A DNA stretch of 64,000 nucleotides from an uncultured Paracoccaceae bacterium. GTDB lineage: Bacteria; Bacteroidota; Bacteroidia; Flavobacteriales; Flavobacteriaceae. Position numbers and translations under genes: made by a program. This document shows, piece after piece, positions 38,131 through 47,663 of the stretch. The stretch spans positions 21,914 to 85,913 of the forward strand of contig CALSPC010000001.1 of assembly GCA_943788135.1 (NCBI GenBank), written 5' to 3'. The notes beneath the pieces are model-generated. The model saw only the letters and a program-made list of their open reading frames with translations. It did no database searches and was not told where the DNA came from. Positions within the stretch are counted from its first letter, which is position 1; every line of letters starts with the position of its first letter.

Positions 38131-38775
38131 TTAATCTTCAATTAATGTTGTGTTTCTACTGCGTTGTACCCATATAATAAGGCCAACAATAATCAAGGCC
38201 ATTGGCGGCATGAGCATAAATCCATTGTTTTCATATCCCGTAGAATAAAGCCCTGTCTTTTCGATTGGATCTCCCAATACAGGAATTCCGAAAAGCGTTC
38301 CAGATCCTAAAAGCTCTCTGAAAAATCCAACAGCTAGAAGTATTACTGCATAGCCTAAAGCGTTTCCTATACCATCTAAAAAGGCTTTCCATGGGCCATT
38401 TCCAAGAGCAAAGGCTTCAAAACGTCCCATAATAATACAGTTGGTGATAATTAATCCAACGAAGACAGAGAGGGTTTTACTAAGCTCGTAAGCAAAAGCT
38501 TTAAGCACTTGATCTACAATAATTACTAAGGACGCCACAACAATAAGTTGGACGATAATTCTAATTTTTGAAGGAATGATGTTACGCATCAACGAAATCA
38601 CAACATTTCCAATTCCTAAAACGAACAGTACTGCAATTCCCATCACTAGAGATGCTTTGAGTTCTGCGGTAATCGCTAAGGCAGAACAAATCCCTAAGAC
38701 TTGAATCGTAATTGGGTTGTTATCCGCTAACGGATCCGTTATTAGTTTGGCATCTTTTTTTGAAAGTAGTCCCAT
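38131..38775 (-). CDS. nqrD: Na+-translocating NADH:quinone reductase subunit D
   Basis: The 214-residue membrane subunit has the paired features of NqrD: a Cys in VLGICSALAITAELKA and another in IITNCIIMGRFEAFA, partners of the NqrE cysteines in the intramembrane cluster. The N-terminus has the LLSKKDAKLITDPLADNNP extension. It is 30 bases from nqrE and 1 base from nqrC. Confidence 0.97.
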   Translation of the reverse strand: MGLLSKKDAKLITDPLADNNPITIQVLGICSALAITAELKASLVMGIAVLFVLGIGNVVISLMRNIIPSKIRIIVQLIVVASLVIIVDQVLKAFAYELSKTLSVFVGLIITNCIIMGRFEAFALGNGPWKAFLDGIGNALGYAVILLAVGFFRELLGSGTLFGIPVLGDPIEKTGLYSTGYENNGFMLMPPMALIIVGLIIWVQRSRNTTLIED

Positions 38776-38776
38776 G

Positions 38777-39535
38777 TTAGTTCAATTGATTTTTTAAATT
38801 TTTAAAGTATGGCAAGTACAATTTAAGATCACTCTTTATCATTGCAGATACACCATCACCTGTAATTGTTGCACCGGCTAAAGCATCTACTTCATAGTCA
38901 TCTTTTGTAAGGTTCTTAGGGTCATTATTGCCTTTAGCTACTGTAATTCCTTTGAATTCTCCAGTAGCGGTTAACAATTGTTCGCCAACAAAATCGTCCA
39001 TAAAATAACGTTGTTTGATGTTGGCACCTAAACCTGGTGTTTCGGCAGCATGATCAAAAAACGCACCTTGTATCACCATGTTTTCATCAAGTGACACATA
39101 ACCCCAAATGGCATCCCAAAGTCCTTTTCCTCGAATCGGAACGATATAAAAAGTTTGCTCGTCTTTTTCACCTACAAATAGTGGTAATGCTCTAGTCCCT
39201 CCATTTTTGGCTTTAGCTTGTTCTTTTTTGACATCAATTAGATAAGCTTCTAAATTTTCATCAGCGCTTCCGTCAGCATTGACAGTCAACTGTTTTGAGA
39301 TGTATTTTGAAAACTCACCCGCAACTTTATCGGTTCCAATAAATTTGATGTCTGTTGCACCGTTTTCATTGATGCCCATTGCATACAGGATGTTTTGTTG
39401 TTTTTCCATACGCTCATTCTCTTTAATATTTGGTTTAAGAGAAGAGGCCGTGAAAGCTAACAATGATCCTACGATGACTACCATTCCAATAGCAAATAAG
39501 ATCGTGTATTTATTAGTATCTGTATTAGTACTCAT
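38777..39535 (-). CDS. nqrC: Na+-translocating NADH:quinone reductase subunit C
   Basis: NqrC carries a covalently bound FMN. The 252-residue protein has one N-terminal helix (residues 9-29) and the flavinylation motif DALAGATIT, with acceptor Thr223. The preceding ETPGLGANI segment is also typical. The motif shape (Asp-x-x-Ala-Gly-Ala-Thr) is the ApbE target sequence, and apbE is nearby. It follows nqrB by 2 bases. Confidence 0.97.
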   Translation of the reverse strand: MSTNTDTNKYTILFAIGMVVIVGSLLAFTASSLKPNIKENERMEKQQNILYAMGINENGATDIKFIGTDKVAGEFSKYISKQLTVNADGSADENLEAYLIDVKKEQAKAKNGGTRALPLFVGEKDEQTFYIVPIRGKGLWDAIWGYVSLDENMVIQGAFFDHAAETPGLGANIKQRYFMDDFVGEQLLTATGEFKGITVAKGNNDPKNLTKDDYEVDALAGATITGDGVSAMIKSDLKLYLPYFKNLKNQLN

Positions 39536-39537
39536 AA

Positions 39538-40761
39538 TTATGCTGTTTTAACTTTAAGACGTTTCATTCGTTTTTTGACATTACCTTGAACCACATAATG
39601 GTCAATAGTTGGTGCAAATACATTCATAAGAAGAATCGCTAAAAAGACGCCTTCTGGATATGCGGGATTAAATACACGGATCATTATTGATATAAAGCCG
39701 ATCAAAAATCCATAAATCCATTTGCCTTTATTCGTTTGAGCAGCAGTTACGGGATCCGTTGCCATAAACACAGCTCCAAATAATATACTTCCAATGATAA
39801 GGTGTTGCCAGAAAGGTACGCTCATTAATCCGAAAAACTTACTTGAAGATCCTATCCAACCCGCATCAACGACGCCGTTAAAAATGAGTCCCATTACAAC
39901 AGCTCCGATTAATGTACTTACTATAATTCTCCAGCTTCCAATTTTAGTAAAGATCAAGAACAATGCGCCTAAAATAATCAGTAATTTAGACGTTTCTCCG
40001 ACCGAACCTGGAATAATTCCAAAGAACATATCAGCAACGCTGTAAACAACCTCTTGACCCTGCGCATAACTTCCTAAAATAGTTTCTCCTGAAATAGCGT
40101 CCAAATTTTGACCAGCTGCTATAGCTTGATCTCTTTCGACAGCACCATGTACCCAAACTTTATCGCCACTCATCCATGTGGGATAAGCAAAGAATAAGAA
40201 AGCACGAACGGTTAGTGCAGGATTTAAAATATTCATTCCTGTACCACCAAAAACTTCTTTTCCAATAACGACACCAAATGCTACAGCAACTGCAAGCATC
40301 CAAAGTGGTAAGTCGATCGGCACAATAAGTGGCACTAACATCCCTGTAACTAGATAACCTTCTTCAACTTCGTGCCCTTTGATAATGGCGAATACAAATT
40401 CAATTGCCAATCCAACGCCGTAAGATACAACCACAAGCGGAAGCACTTTCCACATTCCGATTACTAAATTGCTCCACGTCCAGAACGATGTTCCTAAAAA
40501 CCCTTGGGCTGATTCAATGGTGCCTAAAGCTAAATGGTGTTGGTATCCTGCATTAAACATCCCAAAAATCAAACAAGGAACCATGGCCATAATTACGGTA
40601 TTCATGGTACGCTTCAAATCATCGGCTGCCTTAATGTGCGTGCCGTTGTGCGTGGTTTCGTTTGGTAAATATAAAAACGTATGCAGGGCATTAAAAGCCG
40701 GAGCCATTTTAGTGCCTTTATACTTTTCTTTAATAATATGTAACTTATTTTTTAAACTCAT
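39538..40761 (-). CDS. nqrB: Na+-translocating NADH:quinone reductase subunit B
   Basis: NqrB is the large membrane subunit that carries covalent FMN and riboflavin and takes part in sodium transport. The 407-residue protein has about ten helices. The flavinylation region reads DAISGETIL, with candidate acceptor Thr227; the position just before Thr holds Glu where Ala is usual. MNILNPALTVRAFLFFAYP and the C-terminal VFLAILLMNVFAPTIDH are intact. It lies 2 bases from nqrA. Confidence 0.96.
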   Translation of the reverse strand: MSLKNKLHIIKEKYKGTKMAPAFNALHTFLYLPNETTHNGTHIKAADDLKRTMNTVIMAMVPCLIFGMFNAGYQHHLALGTIESAQGFLGTSFWTWSNLVIGMWKVLPLVVVSYGVGLAIEFVFAIIKGHEVEEGYLVTGMLVPLIVPIDLPLWMLAVAVAFGVVIGKEVFGGTGMNILNPALTVRAFLFFAYPTWMSGDKVWVHGAVERDQAIAAGQNLDAISGETILGSYAQGQEVVYSVADMFFGIIPGSVGETSKLLIILGALFLIFTKIGSWRIIVSTLIGAVVMGLIFNGVVDAGWIGSSSKFFGLMSVPFWQHLIIGSILFGAVFMATDPVTAAQTNKGKWIYGFLIGFISIMIRVFNPAYPEGVFLAILLMNVFAPTIDHYVVQGNVKKRMKRLKVKTA

Positions 40762-40763
40762 TT

Positions 40764-42119
40764 TTATCCTATTTCTTTTAGCATTAAGTCTAGTCCTTCT
40801 CTTATTATTTTTTGATGTGGTTGTTTAGACACACATACAAATTCGGTCAACGCAAAATCTTCAGGGGCCACTTCATACATTCCAAGAGCTTCCATTTCGT
40901 CAAGATCTTGATACATACATGCCTTTAAGACCTGCATTGGAAAAATATCTAATGGAAAAACTTCTTCATAAGATCCTGTAATTACAAAAGCTCTGTGTTC
41001 GCCATTAGTATTGGTGTTTAAATCAAATTTCTTGTTAGGAGTTAACCATGAAAAAGTCAACGCTCTTGATGTGGAGACTTTGTCAAATACAGGTTTGTTC
41101 CATCCAAAAAACTCATAATCATCGCCTTCAGGAATAACACTAACTACATTGGAATAGTAGCCTAAATAACCATCTGGTTTTATTTCTTTTCCACTTAGAA
41201 CAGTACCGGATATAATTCGAACATTGGCGTCTTTTTCAATGCCACGATCATAAACCATGGTCGCAATTTCGCTACCAATTTTTGTTACTAAATAGCGGGG
41301 TTCTTTGATTCCTGATCCGGCAAGTGCTACAATACGTTCGGCATTAAATTTACCTGTTAAAAGTAACTCACCAATAATCACTAAATCTTGTGGAGTTATC
41401 GTCCAAACTACCTCTCCTTTATTAATAGGATCGATTTTATTGATTAGTGTTCCTACATTTCCTGAAGGATGCGGCCCAGAAATTTTATGGGTTACCACGT
41501 CTTCTAAATTCGTGAAAGGTGAATGTGAATCTTTAGAAACACTAACATTTATAGTTCCAGTAGTTAGTTTTGAAAGTGCTGATACCGCAGCTTGTAGTTC
41601 TGCTTGTTTGCCTGCTAATACAAAATCATAATCTGCAGCTAGAGGAGCAGATGCATAGGCAGAAACAAAAATTCCTTTAGGAGTAGTTTCTGGATTAGCA
41701 ATCACATCATAGGGACGTTGCATGATAAATGGCCAGCATCCAGAGGCCAATAATTTAGCTTTAATCTCGTCTGCTTTGGCACTTTCGACTTCAAGTTTTT
41801 GATGATCAAAAAACGTTTGGGTTTTATCAGCTTGTATTTTAACTTCTAGAATACGACGTTTTTCGCCACGCAAAATTTCAACAACTTCACCAGAAACTGG
41901 CGAAACAAATTGAATAGATGCATTAGATTTGTCGTAAAAAATAGGTTCACCGGCTTTGACTTTTTCGCCAACTTTTACTAATAACTTAGGCGTGAGTCCG
42001 TGAAAATCTTCAGGTTTAATACTGTAAAAGTTACTTTTGATAGCATCACTTTTTGTTAAAGCTGCCTCCCCTACTAACTTAATATCTAACCCTTTTTTAA
42101 TTCGGATGTCGTTTGACAT
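40764..42119 (-). CDS. nqrA: Na+-translocating NADH:quinone reductase subunit A
   Basis: NqrA is a peripheral cytoplasmic subunit. The 451-residue protein has the N-terminal KKGLDIKLVGEA, HGLTPKLLVKVGEKVKAGEP (barrel-sandwich-like), the SGPHPSGNVGTLINKI motif and the C-terminal VSKQPHQKIIREGLDLM. It is the first gene of nqrABCDEF, which pumps Na+ out using NADH, fitting a marine life. Confidence 0.97.
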   Translation of the reverse strand: MSNDIRIKKGLDIKLVGEAALTKSDAIKSNFYSIKPEDFHGLTPKLLVKVGEKVKAGEPIFYDKSNASIQFVSPVSGEVVEILRGEKRRILEVKIQADKTQTFFDHQKLEVESAKADEIKAKLLASGCWPFIMQRPYDVIANPETTPKGIFVSAYASAPLAADYDFVLAGKQAELQAAVSALSKLTTGTINVSVSKDSHSPFTNLEDVVTHKISGPHPSGNVGTLINKIDPINKGEVVWTITPQDLVIIGELLLTGKFNAERIVALAGSGIKEPRYLVTKIGSEIATMVYDRGIEKDANVRIISGTVLSGKEIKPDGYLGYYSNVVSVIPEGDDYEFFGWNKPVFDKVSTSRALTFSWLTPNKKFDLNTNTNGEHRAFVITGSYEEVFPLDIFPMQVLKACMYQDLDEMEALGMYEVAPEDFALTEFVCVSKQPHQKIIREGLDLMLKEIG

Positions 42120-42157
42120 AGGTATTTTTTGTTGAAATTATTATCTAAAAAACGCTG

Positions 42158-42165
42158 CAAAATTA
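42158..42165 (-). promoter_or_regulatory. Candidate -7 box for nqrABCDEF
   Basis: On the minus strand this is TAATTTTG, a match to TAnnTTTG, 38 bases before the nqrA ATG. A TTG lies upstream at a wider-than-usual spacing of about 22 bases, inside or next to the inverted repeat at 42175-42189. Confidence 0.5.
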
Positions 42166-42174
42166 CGAATTTAA

Positions 42175-42189
42175 TGTGCATTTTGCACA
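42175..42189. promoter_or_regulatory. Inverted repeat at the nqr promoter, possible operator
   Basis: TGTGCA-TTT-TGCACA is a perfect 6-base inverted repeat with a 3-base centre. It lies about 9 bases upstream of the nqr -7 box on the minus strand, in the position of the spacer and -33 region, where a repressor or activator would act. No T-run follows, so it is not a terminator. Confidence 0.4.
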
Positions 42190-42279
42190 ATAATTTTAGA
42201 GATTTTTTTTTGTATTTATATCCCATTTATTTTAGCCCTAAAATTTGTTTATATTTACCTTGTATTTTGGAAAACTATC

Positions 42280-43521
42280 ATGCTTAAACACTTCTATTTT
42301 TTATTTATTTTTCTTCTATCAACACTTTGCTTTTCTCAAGTAGAAGAAGTAGAACCTTCAGATCTTATTAAAACCATTACATTCAAAAGCAATACAAATC
42401 AGTCGGAGTTGCCCATCTTGAACTTAAATGAACGTTTAACTCTTGAATTCGACGTACTCAGTCCAGACGAAGACGATTTTTACTATGTTATTGAACATTA
42501 TAATTTTGATTGGACAAAATCCAAGTTAATTAAATCCGAATATTTAAAAGGGCTTGACAACTTACGAATTGTCAATTATGAAAATTCTTTCAATACCTAT
42601 CAGATCTATTCAAATTACAGACTTCAAATCCCCAATACACAAACTCGACTTAAAGTTTCTGGAAATTATTTGATTAAAATTCTTAACGAATACGATGAAA
42701 TCGTGTTTAGTCGTAAGTTTATGGTTTATGAAAACCTAGCTAGTGTTGGAGTTCAGATCAAACGTTCACGGGACGTGGCCCACGTTAATACCAAACAATC
42801 GGTTGATTTTGTAATTAACACCACCAACTACCGTTTCAACAATCCCAAACAAACTATAAATACAGTTATACTTCAAAATAATAATTTGAAAACGTCTATT
42901 GCTGGCTTGAAACCACAATATATTTTAGGGAACGAATTGATTTACCGGTACACAACTGAATCCTCATTTTGGGGCGGCAATGAATACCTGTATTTTGAGA
43001 CTAAAGATGTTAGAGGTACAAATCTAGGCGTTCAGTTTACAGATTTGAATACGTTGTACCACAGCTATTTATATACAGATGTCAATCGCTATAACCGGGA
43101 ATACACCTATAATCCAGATATTAATGGAAATTTTCAAGTCACAATTTTAGATCGCGAAAACCCCAGTATTGAAGCCGATTATACTGTGGTCCATTTTTCG
43201 CTTAAAAATCCTGAATTAACAAATGAATCCATCCATGTTTATGGAAGTTATAATAATTATGCGTTGAACGACTCTAATAAAATGATTTTCAATCCAAAAC
43301 GTGGGGTTTACGAAGTCGCCATAAAACTAAAACAAGGATTTTACAACTATAAATATGTACTCGTAAATGCGCAAAATGAACTTGAGGAAGGCGTTATTAG
43401 TGGCGATTTTTATGAAACTGAAAATAATTACAAAGTACTGGTATACTACAGAGATTTAGGGGCGCGTTATGACCGAATTGTTGGCCTTGGCGAAGGCAAC
43501 TCAACACAAATTAGTAATTAA
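42280..43521 (+). CDS. Type IX secretion system plug protein (DUF5103)
   Basis: The 413-residue protein has a signal peptide (residues 1-20, ending CFSQ) and the DUF5103 layout. Recognisable stretches are YYVIEHYNFDWTKSKL, the ANLASVGVQIKRS-like region, SSFWGGNEYLYFETKDVRG and a C-terminal domain resembling E-set modules (IHVYGSYNNYALNDSNKM, KLKQGFYNYKYVLVN). In the Flavobacterium T9SS a protein of this family plugs the SprA translocon pore. Family membership looks clear; the plug role is carried over from that work. Confidence 0.85.
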   Translation: MLKHFYFLFIFLLSTLCFSQVEEVEPSDLIKTITFKSNTNQSELPILNLNERLTLEFDVLSPDEDDFYYVIEHYNFDWTKSKLIKSEYLKGLDNLRIVNYENSFNTYQIYSNYRLQIPNTQTRLKVSGNYLIKILNEYDEIVFSRKFMVYENLASVGVQIKRSRDVAHVNTKQSVDFVINTTNYRFNNPKQTINTVILQNNNLKTSIAGLKPQYILGNELIYRYTTESSFWGGNEYLYFETKDVRGTNLGVQFTDLNTLYHSYLYTDVNRYNREYTYNPDINGNFQVTILDRENPSIEADYTVVHFSLKNPELTNESIHVYGSYNNYALNDSNKMIFNPKRGVYEVAIKLKQGFYNYKYVLVNAQNELEEGVISGDFYETENNYKVLVYYRDLGARYDRIVGLGEGNSTQISN

Positions 43522-43601
43522 CAGTATTCCTAAGCTTTGGATTCAACAACTTTAGATGAAATAATTTTTTAATTTGACTTTATTTCCTATTTTTATACGC
43601 T

Positions 43602-43988
43602 ATGATAGAACAAATTACCAAAGGCATAAAAATATCCATTGAAACTGAGTTTGAAGGCACCTTCTACAAAGACAATAGTATCCATTATGCGTTTAGTTAT
43701 GAAATATCTATTGAGAATCAGAGTAGTGAAATTGCGCAATTGATTGCTAGAAAATGGAACATTATGGAGGCTCTTAATGACAATGAAATTGTGATTGGAG
43801 AAGGCGTTGTTGGAGAACAACCAATACTTATCCCTGGTGAGCGTCACACTTACAAATCGGGATGTGTTTTAAAATCCCCTTTTGGAGCGATGAAAGGAAA
43901 CTATTTAATGCTCAACCCGTCGAACTCCAAACAGTTTAAAGTGACTATTCCTACTTTTAAACTAAGTGCTTCATTTGCACAAAATTAA
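43602..43988 (+). CDS. apaG: ApaG-domain protein
   Basis: The 128-residue protein is a stand-alone ApaG (DUF525) domain, an immunoglobulin-like beta sandwich. Motifs include YAFSYEISIENQS, ARKWNIMEALN, GEGVVGEQPILIPGERHTYKSG and the GAMKGNYLM strand. Mutants in enterobacteria affect Co2+/Mg2+ resistance, but the function is unsettled. It lies 80 bases after the plug protein gene and 89 bases before pruA. Confidence 0.93.
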   Translation: MIEQITKGIKISIETEFEGTFYKDNSIHYAFSYEISIENQSSEIAQLIARKWNIMEALNDNEIVIGEGVVGEQPILIPGERHTYKSGCVLKSPFGAMKGNYLMLNPSNSKQFKVTIPTFKLSASFAQN

Positions 43989-44077
43989 ACTGCTTTTACC
44001 ACTTAAATACCGACTATAAAGTGTAGTTTTACGCTTTAAAACACACACTAAATTTACAACACTAAAAAATAAATACT

Positions 44078-45709
44078 ATGGGAAAAGGATTTTTTAAGGT
44101 TCCAGTAGCAGTCAATGAGCCTGTTAAATCATACAAACCAGGTTCTCCAGAACGAGCGGAAGTACTAGCTACATACAAGGCAATGGTTAATGAGACCATC
44201 GAAGTACCACTTTATATTAATGGTCAAGATATCAAGTCAGGAAACACCCAAACGATGAGTCCTCCACATGACCATCAGCATATTTTAGGAAGCTATCATA
44301 CGGCTCAAAAAACACATGTAGAATCAGCTATTGCCACGGCTCTAGAGGCCCGAAAATCGTGGTCACAATTACCTTGGGAACAACGTGCAGGAATTTTTCT
44401 ACGTGCTGCCGAATTAATTGCAGGACCATATCGAGCAAAAATAAATGCCTCCACTATGATCGGGCAATCAAAAACTGTTTTCCAAGCGGAGATTGATGCC
44501 GCTTGTGAATTTGTAGATTTTTTACGATTCAATGTTCAGTTTATGATTGATATCTATAAAGACCAACCTCAAAGTACGAGTGCGGCGTGGAACCGTATTG
44601 AATACCGTCCATTAGAAGGATTCACCTATGCAGTATCGCCTTTTAACTTCACATCTATCGCTGGAAATCTTCCGGCATGTATGGCGCTAATGGGAAATGT
44701 TGTCGTATGGAAACCTAGCGATAGTCAGGCCTATTCTGCAAAAATCATCATGGATATTTTTGAAGAAGCTGGCGTACCACCAGGAGTTATCAATGTGGTT
44801 TTTGGAGACCCTGTCATGATTACTGATACCGTTTTAGCAAATCCTGAATTTTCTGGATTGCACTTTACGGGATCGACATTTATTTTTAAAGAACTCTGGA
44901 AACAAATTGGAAATAACATCCATAATTATAAAACCTATCCACGCATAGTTGGCGAAACCGGAGGTAAAGATTTTATCGTTGCCCATCCTTCAGCAAATGC
45001 CAAACAAGTGGCAACTGGAATGCTGCGTGGTGCTTTTGAATTTCAAGGGCAAAAATGTAGTGCCGCATCAAGGTCTTATATTCCACAAAGTTTATGGCCA
45101 GAAATCAAAGCGTTTATGATTGCTGAAATGAAGACTTTTAAAATGGGATCTCCTGAAGATTTAAGCAATTTTATAACGGCTGTAATTCACGAAGGTTCTT
45201 TTGATAAACTTGCAGGATTTATTGACCGCGCAAAACAAGACGCAGACGCAACAGTGCTAGCGGGAGGAAACTACGACAAGACTAAAGGGTACTTTATTGA
45301 ACCAACACTTATTGAAACCACCAACCCAAAATATGCCACAATGAGCACAGAATTATTTGGTCCAGTGATGACGGTGTATGTATATGAAGACGATGCTTTT
45401 GAGGCCACGTTAAAATTAGTGGATGAAACGAGTGCATATGCTTTAACAGGTGCGATTTTTTCAACAGACCGCTATGCGGCTACTCTAGCTACCAAGCTGC
45501 TAGAAAATGCAGCAGGAAACTTTTATATCAATGACAAGCCTTCTGGTGCTGTTGTAGGGCAACAGCCTTTTGGAGGGGCGCGTGCTTCGGGAACCAATGA
45601 CAAGGCGGGGTCTGCACAGAATTTATTACGCTGGGTTTCCCCACGAATGGTCAAAGAAACATTTGTGACACCAACAGATTACCGCTATCCTTTTTTAGGG
45701 GAATCCTAA
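44078..45709 (+). CDS. pruA: L-glutamate gamma-semialdehyde dehydrogenase
   Basis: This enzyme oxidises pyrroline-5-carboxylate/glutamate semialdehyde to glutamate, the second step of proline catabolism. The 543-residue protein is the stand-alone type. It has SPFNFTSIAGNLP, the HFTGSTFIFKELW loop, ETGGKDFIVAHPSA and the catalytic Cys in FEFQGQKCSAASRSY. The C-terminal PFGGARASGTNDKAGSA is family-typical. No proline dehydrogenase lies next to it. A strong terminator follows. Confidence 0.96.
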   Translation: MGKGFFKVPVAVNEPVKSYKPGSPERAEVLATYKAMVNETIEVPLYINGQDIKSGNTQTMSPPHDHQHILGSYHTAQKTHVESAIATALEARKSWSQLPWEQRAGIFLRAAELIAGPYRAKINASTMIGQSKTVFQAEIDAACEFVDFLRFNVQFMIDIYKDQPQSTSAAWNRIEYRPLEGFTYAVSPFNFTSIAGNLPACMALMGNVVVWKPSDSQAYSAKIIMDIFEEAGVPPGVINVVFGDPVMITDTVLANPEFSGLHFTGSTFIFKELWKQIGNNIHNYKTYPRIVGETGGKDFIVAHPSANAKQVATGMLRGAFEFQGQKCSAASRSYIPQSLWPEIKAFMIAEMKTFKMGSPEDLSNFITAVIHEGSFDKLAGFIDRAKQDADATVLAGGNYDKTKGYFIEPTLIETTNPKYATMSTELFGPVMTVYVYEDDAFEATLKLVDETSAYALTGAIFSTDRYAATLATKLLENAAGNFYINDKPSGAVVGQQPFGGARASGTNDKAGSAQNLLRWVSPRMVKETFVTPTDYRYPFLGES

Positions 45710-45741
45710 TAACAGGATAATTTTAAAAAACTATTAACTAC

Positions 45742-45782
45742 AACACTAAAAAAGGCGGTTTAAGACCGCCTTTTTTAGTGTT
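45742..45782. terminator. Bidirectional intrinsic terminator
   Basis: A perfect 18-base-pair stem (45742-45759 with 45765-45782, loop TTAAG) has a GC-rich core flanked by A- and T-runs, so it can act in both directions. It lies between the convergent pruA and rsmG genes. Confidence 0.92.
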
Positions 45783-45799
45783 AACTCATACCCTATATC

Positions 45800-46429
45800 T
45801 TAGCCTTTATACTTAAGTGGAAGGTGCACAATTTTTTTAGTTTCAAAAAACTCGTCTTCAAAAAATGCACTCAAATCATAGAGGGTTACTTTAGAATAGG
45901 TTTTAAGCTCCTCAGTCAAATCACCCCCTTTAAGGTACAAAATCCCATTTTTAAGAGCATGTGTATTTTTCTTAGCAACTCTGTTTTTAATCCAACTCAC
46001 AAAAACAGGCATCGTTGTTACAGCTCTACTAATTATAAAATCATACTGTCCTTCGATAGTTTCGGCTCTAGCATGAGTCGTGTACACGTTTTCTAAGCCT
46101 AAACTTTCGGCAACGCCATTGACGACTTTCAACTTTTTGTTTATGCTATCTACTAAATGAAATGTCACTTCAGGAAAAAGGATTGCAAGTGGAATCCCTG
46201 GAAATCCACCGCCTGTACCAATATCTAAAATTTTTGCCCCGTCTTGAAACTGAATTAATTTGGCTATAGACAACGAATGAAGCACATGATGTAAATACAA
46301 ACTCTCAATATCTTTTCGTGAGATCACGTTTATTTGTGCATTCCAATCCTCATAAAGTCCTTGCAAAGCTTCAAACTGTTTGAATTGAATTTCTGTTAAA
46401 TTTGGGAAATATTTTTGAATTAAATGCAT
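45800..46429 (-). CDS. rsmG: 16S rRNA (guanine527-N7)-methyltransferase
   Basis: RsmG (GidB) methylates G527 of 16S rRNA. From ATG 46429 the protein has about 209 residues. The SAM motif ILDIGTGGGFPGIPLAILFP is clear, and QFEALQGLYEDWNAQINVISRKD matches the family N-terminus. The frame extends upstream to 46450, but MHLIQKYFPNLTE is the usual start. Convergent with pruA. Confidence 0.94.
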   Translation of the reverse strand: MHLIQKYFPNLTEIQFKQFEALQGLYEDWNAQINVISRKDIESLYLHHVLHSLSIAKLIQFQDGAKILDIGTGGGFPGIPLAILFPEVTFHLVDSINKKLKVVNGVAESLGLENVYTTHARAETIEGQYDFIISRAVTTMPVFVSWIKNRVAKKNTHALKNGILYLKGGDLTEELKTYSKVTLYDLSAFFEDEFFETKKIVHLPLKYKG

Positions 46430-46509
46430 GTGTAAATCTATTTTCCGCAAAAATAGCCATTAATCTGTTAAATATGATAAATATCAGGCATTGAAACTTT
46501 TTTATTAAT

Positions 46510-46517
46510 TATATTTG
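46510..46517 (+). promoter_or_regulatory. Candidate -7 box for the desaturase
   Basis: TATATTTG matches TAnnTTTG and lies 36 bases before the desaturase ATG at 46554. A TTG sits 16 bases upstream, closer than the usual 19. Confidence 0.45.
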
Positions 46518-46553
46518 AAAATTATTTTTCATTAGGTATATAAAATACAACTC

Positions 46554-47654
46554 ATGACAAAATCAACGATTACATTTTCAAGAAAAGATTCTGCTAAGTT
46601 TTTTAAAACTTTAAACAGTAGAGTTAATAGTTATTTTAAAGACAATAAAATTAAGCGCTCTGGTAATTGGAAACTTTGGTTAAAAACCGTGGTTATGTTT
46701 TCAATTTTTCTAGTGCCTTATTTTTTAATACTTACGATTGAAATGCCAGGATGGTTACAAATTTTATTTACTGTTGTGATGGGTGTTGGTATGGCTGGTG
46801 TTGGTATGAATGTGATGCATGATGGCAATCATGGTTCATTTTCAAACAAACCATGGGTAAATAATATTATGGGAGGAAGTATTTACATCCTTGCAGGAAA
46901 TGTTTACAATTGGAAAGTACAACATAACGTTTTGCACCATACTTATACTAATATTCATGGTCATGACGAAGATTTAGATGCTGGTCGTGTGCTGCGATTT
47001 ACCAAACACACTGAATGGAAAAGCCACCACAGATTTCAACATATCTACTCCGTTTTGCTGTATGGATTATTAACAATCAACTGGGCAATTACCACGGATT
47101 TTATACAGATGAAACGGTACATGAAACGTAAACTTTCCTACGGAAAATTCCCTAATCCTTTCTTGAACTGGAGTACACTAGTCATTTCCAAAATAGTGTA
47201 TATAAGTTTATGGATTGTTCTTCCTATATTAATCACCGACATCGTTTGGTATAAAGTTTTATTAGGATTTTTTGTGATGCATTACACTGCAGGGCTTATT
47301 CTTAGTATTGTTTTTCAGTTGGCACATATCATGGACGAAGCTGAAATGCCTGTACCAGAAGCGAGTGGAACTATGAAAAATACATGGGCTATTCATCAGC
47401 TTTTAACTACTGTGAATTTTTCACCAAAAAATAGATTAATAAATTGGTTCACAGGGGGATTAAACCACCAGGTTGAACATCACATTTTTCCAAATATATC
47501 TCATATTCATTATGGTAAAATTGCAGAAATTGTAAAGAAAACTGCAAAGGAATTCAACTTACCCTACAACGAATTTGAAACGACAAGAAAAGCAATTATA
47601 GCCCATTTCAAATATTTGAAAGAAATGGGAATGAAACCAGCAATACCAGCATAA
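46554..47654 (+). CDS. Membrane fatty acid desaturase
   Basis: The 366-residue protein is a membrane-bound diiron desaturase. Its His boxes are HDGNH (89-93), HNVLHH (124-129) and HQVEHH (305-310); the last, with Gln in first position, is typical of front-end acyl-lipid or acyl-CoA desaturases. No cytochrome b5 domain is fused. Four or so membrane helices separate the boxes. Regiospecificity cannot be told; it would adjust membrane fluidity or make polyunsaturated acids. The next gene starts 9 bases later. Confidence 0.9.
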   Translation: MTKSTITFSRKDSAKFFKTLNSRVNSYFKDNKIKRSGNWKLWLKTVVMFSIFLVPYFLILTIEMPGWLQILFTVVMGVGMAGVGMNVMHDGNHGSFSNKPWVNNIMGGSIYILAGNVYNWKVQHNVLHHTYTNIHGHDEDLDAGRVLRFTKHTEWKSHHRFQHIYSVLLYGLLTINWAITTDFIQMKRYMKRKLSYGKFPNPFLNWSTLVISKIVYISLWIVLPILITDIVWYKVLLGFFVMHYTAGLILSIVFQLAHIMDEAEMPVPEASGTMKNTWAIHQLLTTVNFSPKNRLINWFTGGLNHQVEHHIFPNISHIHYGKIAEIVKKTAKEFNLPYNEFETTRKAIIAHFKYLKEMGMKPAIPA

Positions 47655-47663
47655 AAATATTAC

